Shown here: positions 6,596 through 14,047 of the stretch, piece after piece
How positions within the stretch are numbered: the first letter of the stretch is position 1
Layout of the letters: the number at the start of each line of letters is the position of its first letter
Assembly: GCA_036745875.1 (NCBI GenBank)
Contig: DAIOFH010000077.1
Location: 1 to 18,837, forward strand
Direction: 5' to 3'
DNA length: 18,837 nt
Source of the DNA: DAIOFH01 sp036745875
Lineage (GTDB): Bacteria; Planctomycetota; SZUA-567
The notes under the pieces: generated by a model
Database searches by the model: none
What the model was told of the DNA's origin: nothing
The model's input: only the letters and a program-made list of their open reading frames with translations
Made by a program: the position numbers and the translations under genes

Positions 6596-7297
6596 ATGCT
6601 GAATAAGATCGCGCACACATTCATCCTGCTTTGTACACTTGGCCTTTCGTCCGCGACCATATATGCCGTCGACTCCGCCGCTGCGCGGGATGCGCTGAGT
6701 ACGTCCGTGCGAAGCCTCAACTTGCAAACAAAAATCCCCGAACCGGTGGAGAAAAAAAGAGAGGAAGCAGTACGCGAAAAACCGGAGCGGAGCAAGTCCA
6801 ACCGGCGCGAATTCGATTTTTCCCCCGATTCCCTGGCGAGAATCCTGATGTGGGTCGCCATCGCCGTTTTCGCGGCGGTGGTCGTCATGACCATCCTCGA
6901 CAACCTGAAATTCGGGAAAAGGTTCAATGACCCCGACGGGGAAGGACTGGCGGCCGACATTTCCCCGCAGGAAACGCAAATTCGAATGGTCAAGGCCCAC
7001 GACGAGGCGGAGTCGTACGCCGACGCGGGGAATTATGCCGAAGCCATGCATATCCTCCTTCTGCAAAGCCTCGCCGAGATGCGCCGCCGGCTCGACATGT
7101 CCATCGCCTCATCCCTGACAAGCCGCGAAATATATGCGCGCGTCGCTCTTTCGGGTGAATCGCGAGAGGCGCTGGACGACATTATCGGCAGGGTGGAGAT
7201 ATCCTATTTCGGCGACCACAAGCCGGAACGCGACGAATACATCGCCTGCCGCGACAGCTACATGCGGCTGACGCATCTTTTGGGAGGCGGCAGATGA
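6596..7297 (+). CDS. DUF4129 membrane protein
   Basis: A 233-residue protein. Residues 1-24 form a signal peptide or first membrane segment (IAHTFILLCTLGLSSATIYA). A charged periplasmic stretch (about 25-75) and a transmembrane helix at about 82-101 follow. The cytoplasmic C-terminal part (about 135-225) has the DUF4129 pattern: YADAGNYAEAMHILLLQSL, an SLTSREIY motif and VEISYFGDHKPERDEY. The function of DUF4129 is not established; it is usually found with MoxR, DUF58 and transglutaminase-like or DUF4350 genes. It is the first gene of a six-gene operon and its stop overlaps the next start in an ATGA. No clear Shine-Dalgarno site precedes the ATG, and I found no confident promoter in the 200 bases upstream. 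Confidence 0.85.
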   Translation: MLNKIAHTFILLCTLGLSSATIYAVDSAAARDALSTSVRSLNLQTKIPEPVEKKREEAVREKPERSKSNRREFDFSPDSLARILMWVAIAVFAAVVVMTILDNLKFGKRFNDPDGEGLAADISPQETQIRMVKAHDEAESYADAGNYAEAMHILLLQSLAEMRRRLDMSIASSLTSREIYARVALSGESREALDDIIGRVEISYFGDHKPERDEYIACRDSYMRLTHLLGGGR

Positions 7298-8538
7298 AGC
7301 ACGCCTCGTTCTCGCGTCGCGCCATCCTTCTCCTTGTCGCCGCCGCCATGGTCCTTTTCTGCCTCTCCGTGGTCCTCGAGGCAAACACCGACGTCAACCT
7401 TTCCTCGGGCGAAAAATCCGGTCCCAACGCCTTTTCCACCTCCGCCATCGGCCATGCGGGAATATACGACGTCCTGCGGCGTCTTGACCGGCCGGTCAAG
7501 CGCAGCATCGGCAATGTACTGGAGATGGTCGGTTATTACGGTGTGCTGGTCATGGTCGAACCGGATCTGTTCCGCATTGAAGCGAGGGACGGCGACAAAC
7601 TCATGTCGGCATCGACCGTGCTTGTCGTCCTGCCGAAATGGCGGGGAGTGCCGGACGCAGGGTACAAGGCCTGGATCTCGGACGCCGACCTGAAAAGCGT
7701 TGCCGTCGCCGAACAGACCCTCAATCTTGTAGACGGCGTCGGCACCGTCTTCCGCGGCGACTGGCCGAAGAGGTGGGAACACAACCTGCTTGAGGTCGAG
7801 CCGACGGGAGCGGGCGTGGTGCAGCTGATCAAATCGGAAAATTTGTCTCCCCTCGTCGGTAATGACGACGGCATATTGCTCGGCGCAGTCATCGACGACG
7901 ACGACAGGATGATTTGGGTGCTCTCGGACCCGGACGTAATGTCCAACGCCGGGATCGCCCTTGGCGACAACCTCGATTTCATGGTCGGGCTTTTCGACAG
8001 CATTTCGCAATACGACGCGGAGGACAGCTATAATTATCCGATTGTTTTCGACGAGACGGTGCATGGCTTCCAGCAGTCGAATTTTTCGCCGTTACGGCTG
8101 TTGTTCCGTTTTCCCATGATCGTGGTCACGATACTGGTATGCCTGGCCGCGGTGGTGTTTTTCCTTGCCGGGGCGTCGCGGTTCGGTGCGGCGAAGAAGG
8201 CGAAGCCGCCGCTGGATTTCGGCAAGGCGGGGTTGATCCAGAACAGCGCCCGTCTTCTCGACTATTCCGGCCATCATGCGGAATCCATGTGGCGCTATAT
8301 CGTCATGACGATACGCACCACCGGGCAAAGCCTGCACGCGCCAACAGGCCTCGACGAAGATGCGCTGGCCGCATGGCTGGACAGGATAGCCAGGGCAAGG
8401 GGACTCCCGGCAAATTGCTCGGACATCCTCAGGATAGCGAGGCAACACAGCCGGGACGGGGCGAAAAACCCCGGCAAACTTTACCAGTGCGTCCACGATA
8501 TACATCGGTGGCAGGATGGAATGATTGCACAATCGTAA
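7294..8538 (+). CDS. DUF4350 membrane protein
   Basis: A 414-residue protein of the DUF4350 type. A membrane anchor lies at about residues 10-28. A large extracytoplasmic domain (about 45-265) carries the family hallmarks: NAFSTSAIGHAGIYDVLRRL near the start, VLVVLPKW (109-115), WVLSDPDVMSNAGIALGDN (208-226) and VFDETVHGF. A second helix at about 273-293 is followed by a cytoplasmic tail of about 120 residues. Its biochemical role is unknown; the fold has been compared with glutamine-amidotransferase or IFT-like domains, which I cannot test here. The start overlaps the previous stop by 4 nt, with GGAGG 7 nt upstream. It is followed after 43 bases by the MoxR gene. Confidence 0.85.
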   Translation: MKHASFSRRAILLLVAAAMVLFCLSVVLEANTDVNLSSGEKSGPNAFSTSAIGHAGIYDVLRRLDRPVKRSIGNVLEMVGYYGVLVMVEPDLFRIEARDGDKLMSASTVLVVLPKWRGVPDAGYKAWISDADLKSVAVAEQTLNLVDGVGTVFRGDWPKRWEHNLLEVEPTGAGVVQLIKSENLSPLVGNDDGILLGAVIDDDDRMIWVLSDPDVMSNAGIALGDNLDFMVGLFDSISQYDAEDSYNYPIVFDETVHGFQQSNFSPLRLLFRFPMIVVTILVCLAAVVFFLAGASRFGAAKKAKPPLDFGKAGLIQNSARLLDYSGHHAESMWRYIVMTIRTTGQSLHAPTGLDEDALAAWLDRIARARGLPANCSDILRIARQHSRDGAKNPGKLYQCVHDIHRWQDGMIAQS

Positions 8539-8581
8539 TGCTTACCGCAACGATAAGTAAGTATGACAGGAGAACAACCCC

Positions 8582-9538
8582 ATGGATCTGGACAAAATCG
8601 GTGAAATTACCACCAAGATTCGCGCCGAAGTCGGCAAGGCGATAATCGGGCAAACGGAGGCGGTCGAAATCCTCCTCACCAGCCTTTTCGCGGGAGGCCA
8701 TGTCCTCCTGGAAGGCGTTCCCGGGACGGGCAAAACATTTCTTGTCCAGGCCTTTTCCGTATGTCTTTCCTTGGATTTTGGGCGTATACAGTTCACGCCG
8801 GACATGATGCCGGGGGACGTGATCGGGACGAACCTTTTCAATTTCCAGACCAATGATTTCATCCTGACCCAGGGCCCGATTTTTACCCAGATCCTCCTTG
8901 CCGACGAAATCAACCGCACGCCGCCGAAGACCCAGGCCGCCCTCCTGCAAGCCATGAACGAGCGCTCCGTGACGATAGACCGGCAGACCTATTCCCTCGG
9001 CGACGAGTTCATGGTCGTTGCCACGCAAAACCCCATCGAACAACAGGGGACGTATCCGCTGCCGGAGGCGCAGCTCGACAGGTTCCTGTTCAAGGTCATT
9101 CTCGATTACCCTTCCGTGGAGGATGAGCGGGAAATTGTCATGCGCCACGGCCACTGTTCCGCCATGCCGAAAATCGCCGATTTCAACATCCAGCCGGTCG
9201 TCAACCGCGAGGAACTGGCCGCCGCACGCAAGGTTACGGCCGGAATCAGGCTCAATGACGCGCTGGTCGACTATATTGTCGAAATAATCAGGGGAACGCG
9301 CCGTCATCCAGCCATTGAAACGGGCGCGTCCACGCGGGCGGCGAATATGCTCGCCTCCGCCTCACGCTCCTATGCGGCGGTAAAGGGCCGCGACTTCGTC
9401 CTCCCTGACGATATCAAGGAGCTTGCGGTCCCTATTTTGCGTCACAGGGTAGTCATGACCCCGGCTTCCGAGATTGAAGGCATCACGGCGGACCGCGCCA
9501 TCCGCACCATCGTCGACGAAACGGCGGCGCCCAGATGA
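8582..9538 (+). CDS. MoxR-family AAA+ ATPase
   Basis: A 318-residue AAA+ ATPase of the MoxR branch, thought to act as a chaperone that remodels vWA-domain partners and their complexes. Walker A is GVPGTGKT (45-52), Walker B is ILLADEI (104-110, Asp108/Glu109), sensor 1 is Asn150 in ATQNPIEQQGTYPLPEAQLD and the arginine region is LDRF (165-168). The C-terminal lid domain has the sensor-2 segment STRAANML. All catalytic motifs are intact. AGGAG lies about 9 nt before the ATG. The gene sits between DUF4350 and DUF58, overlapping the latter in an ATGA. The vWA-like DUF58 protein next door is the expected partner. Confidence 0.97.
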   Translation: MDLDKIGEITTKIRAEVGKAIIGQTEAVEILLTSLFAGGHVLLEGVPGTGKTFLVQAFSVCLSLDFGRIQFTPDMMPGDVIGTNLFNFQTNDFILTQGPIFTQILLADEINRTPPKTQAALLQAMNERSVTIDRQTYSLGDEFMVVATQNPIEQQGTYPLPEAQLDRFLFKVILDYPSVEDEREIVMRHGHCSAMPKIADFNIQPVVNREELAAARKVTAGIRLNDALVDYIVEIIRGTRRHPAIETGASTRAANMLASASRSYAAVKGRDFVLPDDIKELAVPILRHRVVMTPASEIEGITADRAIRTIVDETAAPR

Positions 9539-10845
9539 TGCGCCCGACCACCACCGCCGCATTGCTGTTTTCCTTCTCCGTTCCGCTGGCGCTGCTCATC
9601 GTCACGCTGTGGCCGGGGGCGTGGTATGCAGCACTGTATTATCCCTTGGCTGTCATAGCCTTCCTTGCCGCCGACGCCACCATGGCCTTGCCGTCAAGGG
9701 GGCTTGGCATGGCGGTAAAGGCGCCGGTGCGCCTGTATATCGGCGAAACGGGGGAAGTCGCCGTCGCGTTTGATGCGGCCGGTTATTCGCGGCCGCTTAC
9801 GGTGGAGGCGCTTCTGGAGATCGAGGGCGAAATCGAAACGCCCGCCTTGACGCGGATCGCTCTCACGGAGGGGAGAGGGGAATGCATTCTGCCGGTGAAG
9901 CCGACCCGGCGGGGAAAGGCGGTCGTCAAGGCGCTGTGGCTGCGCTGGAGAAGCCCGCTTGGTTTGTTGGTCGCCCAGTCGAGGCGCGTGCTTGATTCCA
10001 TTATCGATATCACGCCCAATGTGCGCGGCCTGCATGAGGAAGCATTGCGATTTTTTTCGCAGGACGCCTTGCACGGCTTCAAGACGCAACGTTTGCGCGG
10101 CGAGGGGACGGAGTTCGACAAGCTCGGGGAATTCGTACCGGGAATGGACAACCGCTTTATCGACTGGAAGCGCTCGGCGCGGCACCGGAAATTGCTGTGC
10201 AAGGAATTCCGCCAGGAATGCAACCATAACATAGTCCTGGCGTTCGACACCGGGCATTTGATGCTGGAGCCTCTGGCCGGCGCGCCGAAATTGGACCATG
10301 CGGTGAAGGCCGGGCTTGTCCTCGGCTGGGTCTCCCTTTACGGCGGCGACCTGGTCGGCGGTTGCGGCTTTGACGTGAGGTTCAGGAATTTCATCCAGCC
10401 GGGCAGGGGGATGCCTTACTTCAACCAGCTCCAGCGCTTCGCTTCCGGTCTCGAATACAGGACCGAAGAGACGAATTTCTACCTTGGCCTTACCGAACTT
10501 TACGCCAGGCTGGGGCGGCGCTCCCTGATCGTCCTGTTCAGCGAATTTGTCGATTCCGTTTCGGCCGAGCTGCTATTGGAAAACCTGCATCTTTTGCTCA
10601 AGCGCCATCTGGTGATGTTCGTAACCCTCCGCGATCCGATGCTCCATGGCCTGCGGGCTGCGAAGCCAGCGGGGTTCATGCCAGTCGCCGAGGCGGTGAT
10701 CGCCGACGATTTCATCCGTGAACGCTCCGTCGTTCTGGAAAAAATAAACCGCCTCGGCGTCCATTGCCTCGACGTTCCGGCGGACGGCATGTCCTCCGCG
10801 GTCCTCAACCGCTACCTCCTGATAAAACAAAGGGGGCTGCTGTGA
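9535..10845 (+). CDS. DUF58 (vWA-like) membrane protein, partner of MoxR
   Basis: A 436-residue protein with two N-terminal transmembrane helices (about 7-24 and 30-47) and a cytoplasmic domain. The DUF58 signature is clear: GTEFDKLGEFVPGMDNRFID followed by WKRSARHRKLL (about 198-226). The vWA-like part begins with VLAFDTGHLM, Asp238 being the first MIDAS-type residue. The classical DxSxS metal motif is not kept (DTGHL), which matches the D-x-G-R-x-M form I recall for this subgroup, so metal-dependent adhesion is doubtful. The start overlaps the MoxR stop by 4 nt and the stop overlaps the next GTG start, so translation is probably coupled. Expected role: substrate adaptor of the MoxR ATPase at the membrane (inference from family context). 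Confidence 0.93.
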   Translation: MMRPTTTAALLFSFSVPLALLIVTLWPGAWYAALYYPLAVIAFLAADATMALPSRGLGMAVKAPVRLYIGETGEVAVAFDAAGYSRPLTVEALLEIEGEIETPALTRIALTEGRGECILPVKPTRRGKAVVKALWLRWRSPLGLLVAQSRRVLDSIIDITPNVRGLHEEALRFFSQDALHGFKTQRLRGEGTEFDKLGEFVPGMDNRFIDWKRSARHRKLLCKEFRQECNHNIVLAFDTGHLMLEPLAGAPKLDHAVKAGLVLGWVSLYGGDLVGGCGFDVRFRNFIQPGRGMPYFNQLQRFASGLEYRTEETNFYLGLTELYARLGRRSLIVLFSEFVDSVSAELLLENLHLLLKRHLVMFVTLRDPMLHGLRAAKPAGFMPVAEAVIADDFIRERSVVLEKINRLGVHCLDVPADGMSSAVLNRYLLIKQRGLL

Positions 10846-11891
10846 GCGGTATGCGACCAGAACAACTCAACGAGGAAACGCTCATCCGCAGCGCGGAATT
10901 CCGCAAGGGACGGGAGGAATGCTGGCTGCGCCTCGACGACCTGGTCACCCGCATCGAGGCAAAAGGCATCGCATGCCTCTCAGCCGCCGAAGCCCAGGCC
11001 TTGCCGCTTCTCTATCGCTCGACCATGTCCTCCCTTTCGGTGGCCCGCAATATCGTTCTCGACCGGAACCTTCTGCTTTACCTGGAAAACCTGGCCCTCC
11101 GGGCCTATCTCGCCGTTTACGGCCCAAGGGCGGGGCTTCTGGAAAAACTGTGGAAATTTCTTTCGCGCGGGTTCCCGCGGGCCGTGCGGGCGATGCGTTG
11201 GCATATACTCGTGGTCACCCTGGTCCTGTCGGCCGGAATCGCGGCCGGAATCGCCCTTGTCAACGCGGACAGCGAGTATTACCGCGTCATTGTCCCCGAG
11301 GAACTGGCCGGAAGCAGGGGACCGGAATCCAGCGCCGAAGAGCTTAAAAGCAGCATTTTCGCGCCGTGGTCGGGGTATGTGGAGACTTTCATCGTCTTCG
11401 CGAACTCCCTTTTCCGGCACAACACCATTGTCGGCATTCTTTCCTTTGGCCTCGGATTCGCGTTGGGAATTCCCACGCTGTTACTGATGGCGTACAACGG
11501 ATTGATAGTGGGAGCCTTTATTGCCATTCACTCCGAGAAAGGGCTGACCCTCGACTTCGTCGCCTGGCTGTGCATCCATGGCGTGACGGAGATTCTGGCC
11601 ATTATTCTCTGCGGAGCCGCCGGGCTGGTGCTGGCGGAGAAAATCCTGTTTCCGGGAGCTTTGTCCCGGCTGGACAGCCTTGCCCTGCACGGCCGCCGGG
11701 CGGCCAGTGTGGCCGCAGGTTCGGTTCTTCTGTTTTTCATCGCCGGTTTCCTGGAAGGCGGGTTCCGGCAGCTGATCAACAATACGCCGGGACGGTTGGC
11801 GTTTGCGTTCGGGAGCGCCGCCATATGGCTGGCGTATTTTGTCCTGGTCGGCAGGAACGGAAAGGGGCCGCTGGATGGCGATAACGACTGA
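10842..11891 (+). CDS. SpoIIM-like (stage II sporulation protein M family) membrane protein
   Basis: A 349-residue polytopic membrane protein. A cytoplasmic helical N-terminus (1-118) leads into membrane segments at about 120-140, 195-216, 217-231, 238-265, 290-308 and 318-336. The family motifs NTIVGILSFGLGFALGIPTL (194-213) and HGVTEI (246-251) identify the SpoIIM/DUF95 group. In sporulating Firmicutes SpoIIM works with SpoIID and SpoIIP in engulfment; outside them, as here, members occur beside RDD, DUF58 and MoxR genes and have no agreed function. The frame is open from 10764 inside the preceding gene, but the GTG at 10842 overlaps that gene's stop (GTGA) and has AGGGGG just upstream (10831-10836). 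An ATG at 10851 is the alternative start. Confidence 0.92.
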   Translation: MSGMRPEQLNEETLIRSAEFRKGREECWLRLDDLVTRIEAKGIACLSAAEAQALPLLYRSTMSSLSVARNIVLDRNLLLYLENLALRAYLAVYGPRAGLLEKLWKFLSRGFPRAVRAMRWHILVVTLVLSAGIAAGIALVNADSEYYRVIVPEELAGSRGPESSAEELKSSIFAPWSGYVETFIVFANSLFRHNTIVGILSFGLGFALGIPTLLLMAYNGLIVGAFIAIHSEKGLTLDFVAWLCIHGVTEILAIILCGAAGLVLAEKILFPGALSRLDSLALHGRRAASVAAGSVLLFFIAGFLEGGFRQLINNTPGRLAFAFGSAAIWLAYFVLVGRNGKGPLDGDND

Positions 11892-12801
11892 TCGCGTCGG
11901 CGAACTTATAGAAGGCCCGGCCCGCAACCGCCGGACCATAGTCAGCCCGGAGGGAGTGCCGCTCGACATACAGGTCGCCGGGAACATTGAGCGGATATCC
12001 GCCTTTCTCCTGGATATTACCTTTTTGCTCACTACCATCGTCGTGCTGTATATCATCGTGATCATGCTGTTTTTCAGCGGGACAAACATCTCCGTCGGCA
12101 TGACATTGATGTTGTTTATCGCCTTTATCGTCAGGAATTGCTATTTCCTGCATTTCGAGCTGGCCTGGCAAGGCAGGACGCCGGGAAAGAAAATTTGCGG
12201 GCTTCGAGTCATCAACCGCAGCGGCGGCGAGTTGACGCCGTCCGCCGTTATCGCCCGTAACCTGACCAGGGAAGTGGAATTTTTCCTGCCGGTCTCCCTT
12301 TTTCTAAGCCTGGGAATCGGTGAGGGTTTCTGGACACAACTGGCGCTGTTCGGCTGGGTGCTGGCGATAGCGTCTTTGCCGCTGTGGGGACGCGACCATC
12401 TGCGGGCGGGCGATCTAATCGGCGGTACGCAGGTTATCGCCATGCCCAAAAGGCTCCTTCTGGCCGACCTGACGCGTCACGGGCAGCAAGTGACGTTTAA
12501 TAAACGATTGGCGGATGCGGCGGGAGCGGCATATACGTTCAGCCACGAGCAACTGGCGATCTATGGCGCGTTTGAACTGCAGGTTTTGGAGGAATTCCTG
12601 CGCCGACCGGCGACCGGCCAGACGGACAAGCTTCTCTATGACGTGAGCGTCAAAATCCGCCGCAAAATCGGCTGGAATGAAGAAATACCCTTTGCCGACA
12701 TCAGGAAATTCCTGACCGATTTCTATGCCGCCGAACGCGCCGAACTTGAACGGGATAAATTGTATGGCCGTTTGCGCGCGGATAAGACGGATAGGGTATG
12801 A
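11875..12801 (+). CDS. RDD-family membrane protein with long cytoplasmic tail
   Basis: A 308-residue protein. The RDD domain covers about 35-190: Arg40 and Asp47 in the first helix (ERISAFLLDITF), further helices at about 76-96 and 136-170, the loop motif AWQGRTPGKKICGLRV (97-112) and the closing WGRDHLRAGDLIGGTQVI (171-188). A soluble tail of about 118 residues follows, including FSHEQLAIYGAFELQVLEEF (222-241). RDD proteins are of uncertain function; some have been proposed as transporters or exchangers. The start ATG lies 17 bases inside the preceding SpoIIM-like gene. It is the last gene of the operon, followed by the hairpin at 12891-12918. Confidence 0.92.
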   Translation: MAITTDRVGELIEGPARNRRTIVSPEGVPLDIQVAGNIERISAFLLDITFLLTTIVVLYIIVIMLFFSGTNISVGMTLMLFIAFIVRNCYFLHFELAWQGRTPGKKICGLRVINRSGGELTPSAVIARNLTREVEFFLPVSLFLSLGIGEGFWTQLALFGWVLAIASLPLWGRDHLRAGDLIGGTQVIAMPKRLLLADLTRHGQQVTFNKRLADAAGAAYTFSHEQLAIYGAFELQVLEEFLRRPATGQTDKLLYDVSVKIRRKIGWNEEIPFADIRKFLTDFYAAERAELERDKLYGRLRADKTDRV

Positions 12802-12805
12802 GCAT

Positions 12806-12865
12806 TTATTCAAACACTTTGGCCAGGCTGTCGAAGCCGGCCGTTCTTAACGTGGTTGTGGAATC
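12806..12865 (-). pseudogene. Possible remnant of a C-terminal coding end
   Basis: On the minus strand an open stretch of 18 codons ends at TAA (12808-12806) and reads TTLRTAGFDSLAKVFE at its end. The final residues resemble the last residues of the membrane protein upstream (SIDKLTTVFE), so it could be the tail of a decayed duplicate of that gene. The stretch is too short to be sure. Confidence 0.15.
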
Positions 12866-12890
12866 GCATTAAAAAGGCCAAAGATGAGAG

Positions 12891-12918
12891 ACGGGAAGGC
12901 TGTATCCAGCCTTCCCGT
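12891..12918. terminator. Shared hairpin between convergent genes
   Basis: A perfect 12-bp stem, ACGGGAAGGCTG (12891-12902) with CAGCCTTCCCGT (12907-12918), closes a 4-nt loop. It lies between the RDD gene and the convergent membrane protein gene. T tracts are weak on both strands (GTGTTGTTT on plus, CTCTCATCTTT on minus). The position suggests a bidirectional terminator, perhaps an inefficient one. Confidence 0.7.
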
Positions 12919-12957
12919 GTGTTGTTTCCGAAACATTTTTCGTCGCAAGGGATTTTT

Positions 12958-13779
12958 TTATTCGAAGACTGTGGTCAGCTTGTCGATGGACACGCCTTCC
13001 TTTGCTTCGCGGATATCGAAGTAGATGACCGAGTTGACGATATTCACATAGGCCGTGGGTATGCAGATGACGAGGGAGACGATGATGCTGCCGATAAGCA
13101 TGCCGAGGATGCCCATGAAGATCGCCGCGGCGATCCCGGCGATAATGCCGGTGATGATGCCGACAATGATGATGATGGCGAGGATGTTCCAGCGGTACCC
13201 CTTGGTCAATTCCATGCTGCGCTTGATGCTGTCAATCGCGCCAAGGCCTTCGATCGCTGCCACCGGAATGGTGACGAACCAGCACAACAAGAGGAATATG
13301 CCGGGGACAATAAGAATAATCATGCCGATACCGATGCCGACGCCGGTGAGGATCGCGGCGATGATAAGGGTGACGAGGCGGGAAAGGCCGCGCTTAATGG
13401 CGTCGCCGATGGATGTCTCGTGGCCGGTCAGGACCTGGTAGACGGCAAATGCCATGGCGCCCTGCATGACGGTGGTGATGACGAAGTTGATGGGGCTGAC
13501 CAGGAAGGCGAAAATCGGTACCGCATAGGCGACGATTGTGAGGAGGATCGGGATGATCGCAGCGACGACCATCATGCCGATAAACAGTCCTGGGTTTTTT
13601 TTCAGCAAGTCAAAGGCGCGACCAAGCACCGACCCGATGGGCAGCTTGTTGAAGTCGGGCTTGCTGAAATCCGGCTTGAAATCGCCGGAGTTGAACGAGG
13701 TGCCGCCGACATTGACTGACGGGTCGGCAGGAGCGTTTCCAGTGTTGGTGCCGTTGTTTGCGGGTTGTTCGGGATCCAT
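12958..13779 (-). CDS. Polytopic membrane protein (GPDPase-membrane-domain/DUF975-like)
   Basis: A 273-residue membrane protein. A hydrophilic N-terminus (1-45) has the short internal repeat KPDFSKPDF. About six hydrophobic segments follow (about 66-92, 95-115, 134-160, 160-176, 199-223, 226-250). The pattern IGDAIKRGLSRL, VPGIFLLLCWFVTIPVAAIE and SIKRSMELTKGYRWNI is characteristic of a broad group annotated as glycerophosphodiester phosphodiesterase membrane domain or DUF975/YciC-like proteins. These have no catalytic site and unknown function. GGAGAGGA lies just before the ATG. The gene has its own promoter (13872-13899) and an 18-bp palindrome in its leader. It ends at the hairpin shared with the six-gene operon, so it is not part of that operon. 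Confidence 0.82.
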   Translation of the reverse strand: MDPEQPANNGTNTGNAPADPSVNVGGTSFNSGDFKPDFSKPDFNKLPIGSVLGRAFDLLKKNPGLFIGMMVVAAIIPILLTIVAYAVPIFAFLVSPINFVITTVMQGAMAFAVYQVLTGHETSIGDAIKRGLSRLVTLIIAAILTGVGIGIGMIILIVPGIFLLLCWFVTIPVAAIEGLGAIDSIKRSMELTKGYRWNILAIIIIVGIITGIIAGIAAAIFMGILGMLIGSIIVSLVICIPTAYVNIVNSVIYFDIREAKEGVSIDKLTTVFE

Positions 13780-13817
13780 AATTTCCTCTCCACTGATTTC
13801 AGAGATTGTACGCCTCT

Positions 13818-13835
13818 GCTTTTTACGTAAAAAGC
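13818..13835. promoter_or_regulatory. 18-bp perfect palindrome in the leader of the membrane protein gene
   Basis: GCTTTTTACGTAAAAAGC is perfectly palindromic over 18 bp. It lies about 30-48 nt after the predicted start site of the promoter at 13872-13899 and about 40 nt before the ATG. It may be a repressor operator or an RNA hairpin. Confidence 0.5.
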
Positions 13836-13871
13836 GGTACCATAAACCAATGTATTTTTCAATGGATTATG

Positions 13872-13899
13872 ATTATAGTTGATTATGCGAATCTGGCAA
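13872..13899 (-). promoter_or_regulatory. Promoter of the polytopic membrane protein gene
   Basis: On the minus strand -35 TTGCCA (13899-13894, 5 of 6) and a perfect -10 TATAAT (13877-13872) are separated by 16 nt. The predicted start is near 13865, with a leader of about 85 nt. Confidence 0.75.
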
Positions 13900-13944
13900 C
13901 GAAAAAAACTGACGGCGGGAACGTGAGAAAATCGGAAAGATGAT

Positions 13945-14047
13945 ATTTATGGTTTTAGTTCTTGGGTTCATGGTTTCGGTTGAAGGATAGGACATGCGAC
14001 CACTCTAAAAACAAGCGGCGTCAAATCATAAATCTAAAACCATAAAT
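13945..14047. repeat. 14-bp inverted repeat downstream of the PHP gene
   Basis: ATTTATGGTTTTAG (13945-13958) recurs in inverse orientation as CTAAAACCATAAAT (14034-14047), with 75 bp between. The right arm touches the stop codon of the PHP gene (14047-14049). The AT-rich spacer has no coding sense. It could be a small non-autonomous element, a decayed repeat or a long-range hairpin. I see no flanking target duplication. From 13780 to 14046 there is no gene. Confidence 0.55.

Noticed and set aside
8429..9307. A 292-codon minus-strand frame opposite MoxR
   Set aside because: It is a shadow of the MoxR gene, with no start site or domain.
10842..11891. Reading the SpoIIM-like gene as evidence of a sporulating organism
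   Set aside because: SpoIIM-family proteins occur widely in non-sporulating bacteria and archaea beside RDD and MoxR genes. No other sporulation gene is present here.
12856..13719. A 287-codon plus-strand frame very rich in Asp, His and Gly
   Set aside because: The Asp-rich composition is the antisense of Ile/Val-rich membrane helices in the gene on the minus strand. It is not a calcium-binding or acidic protein.
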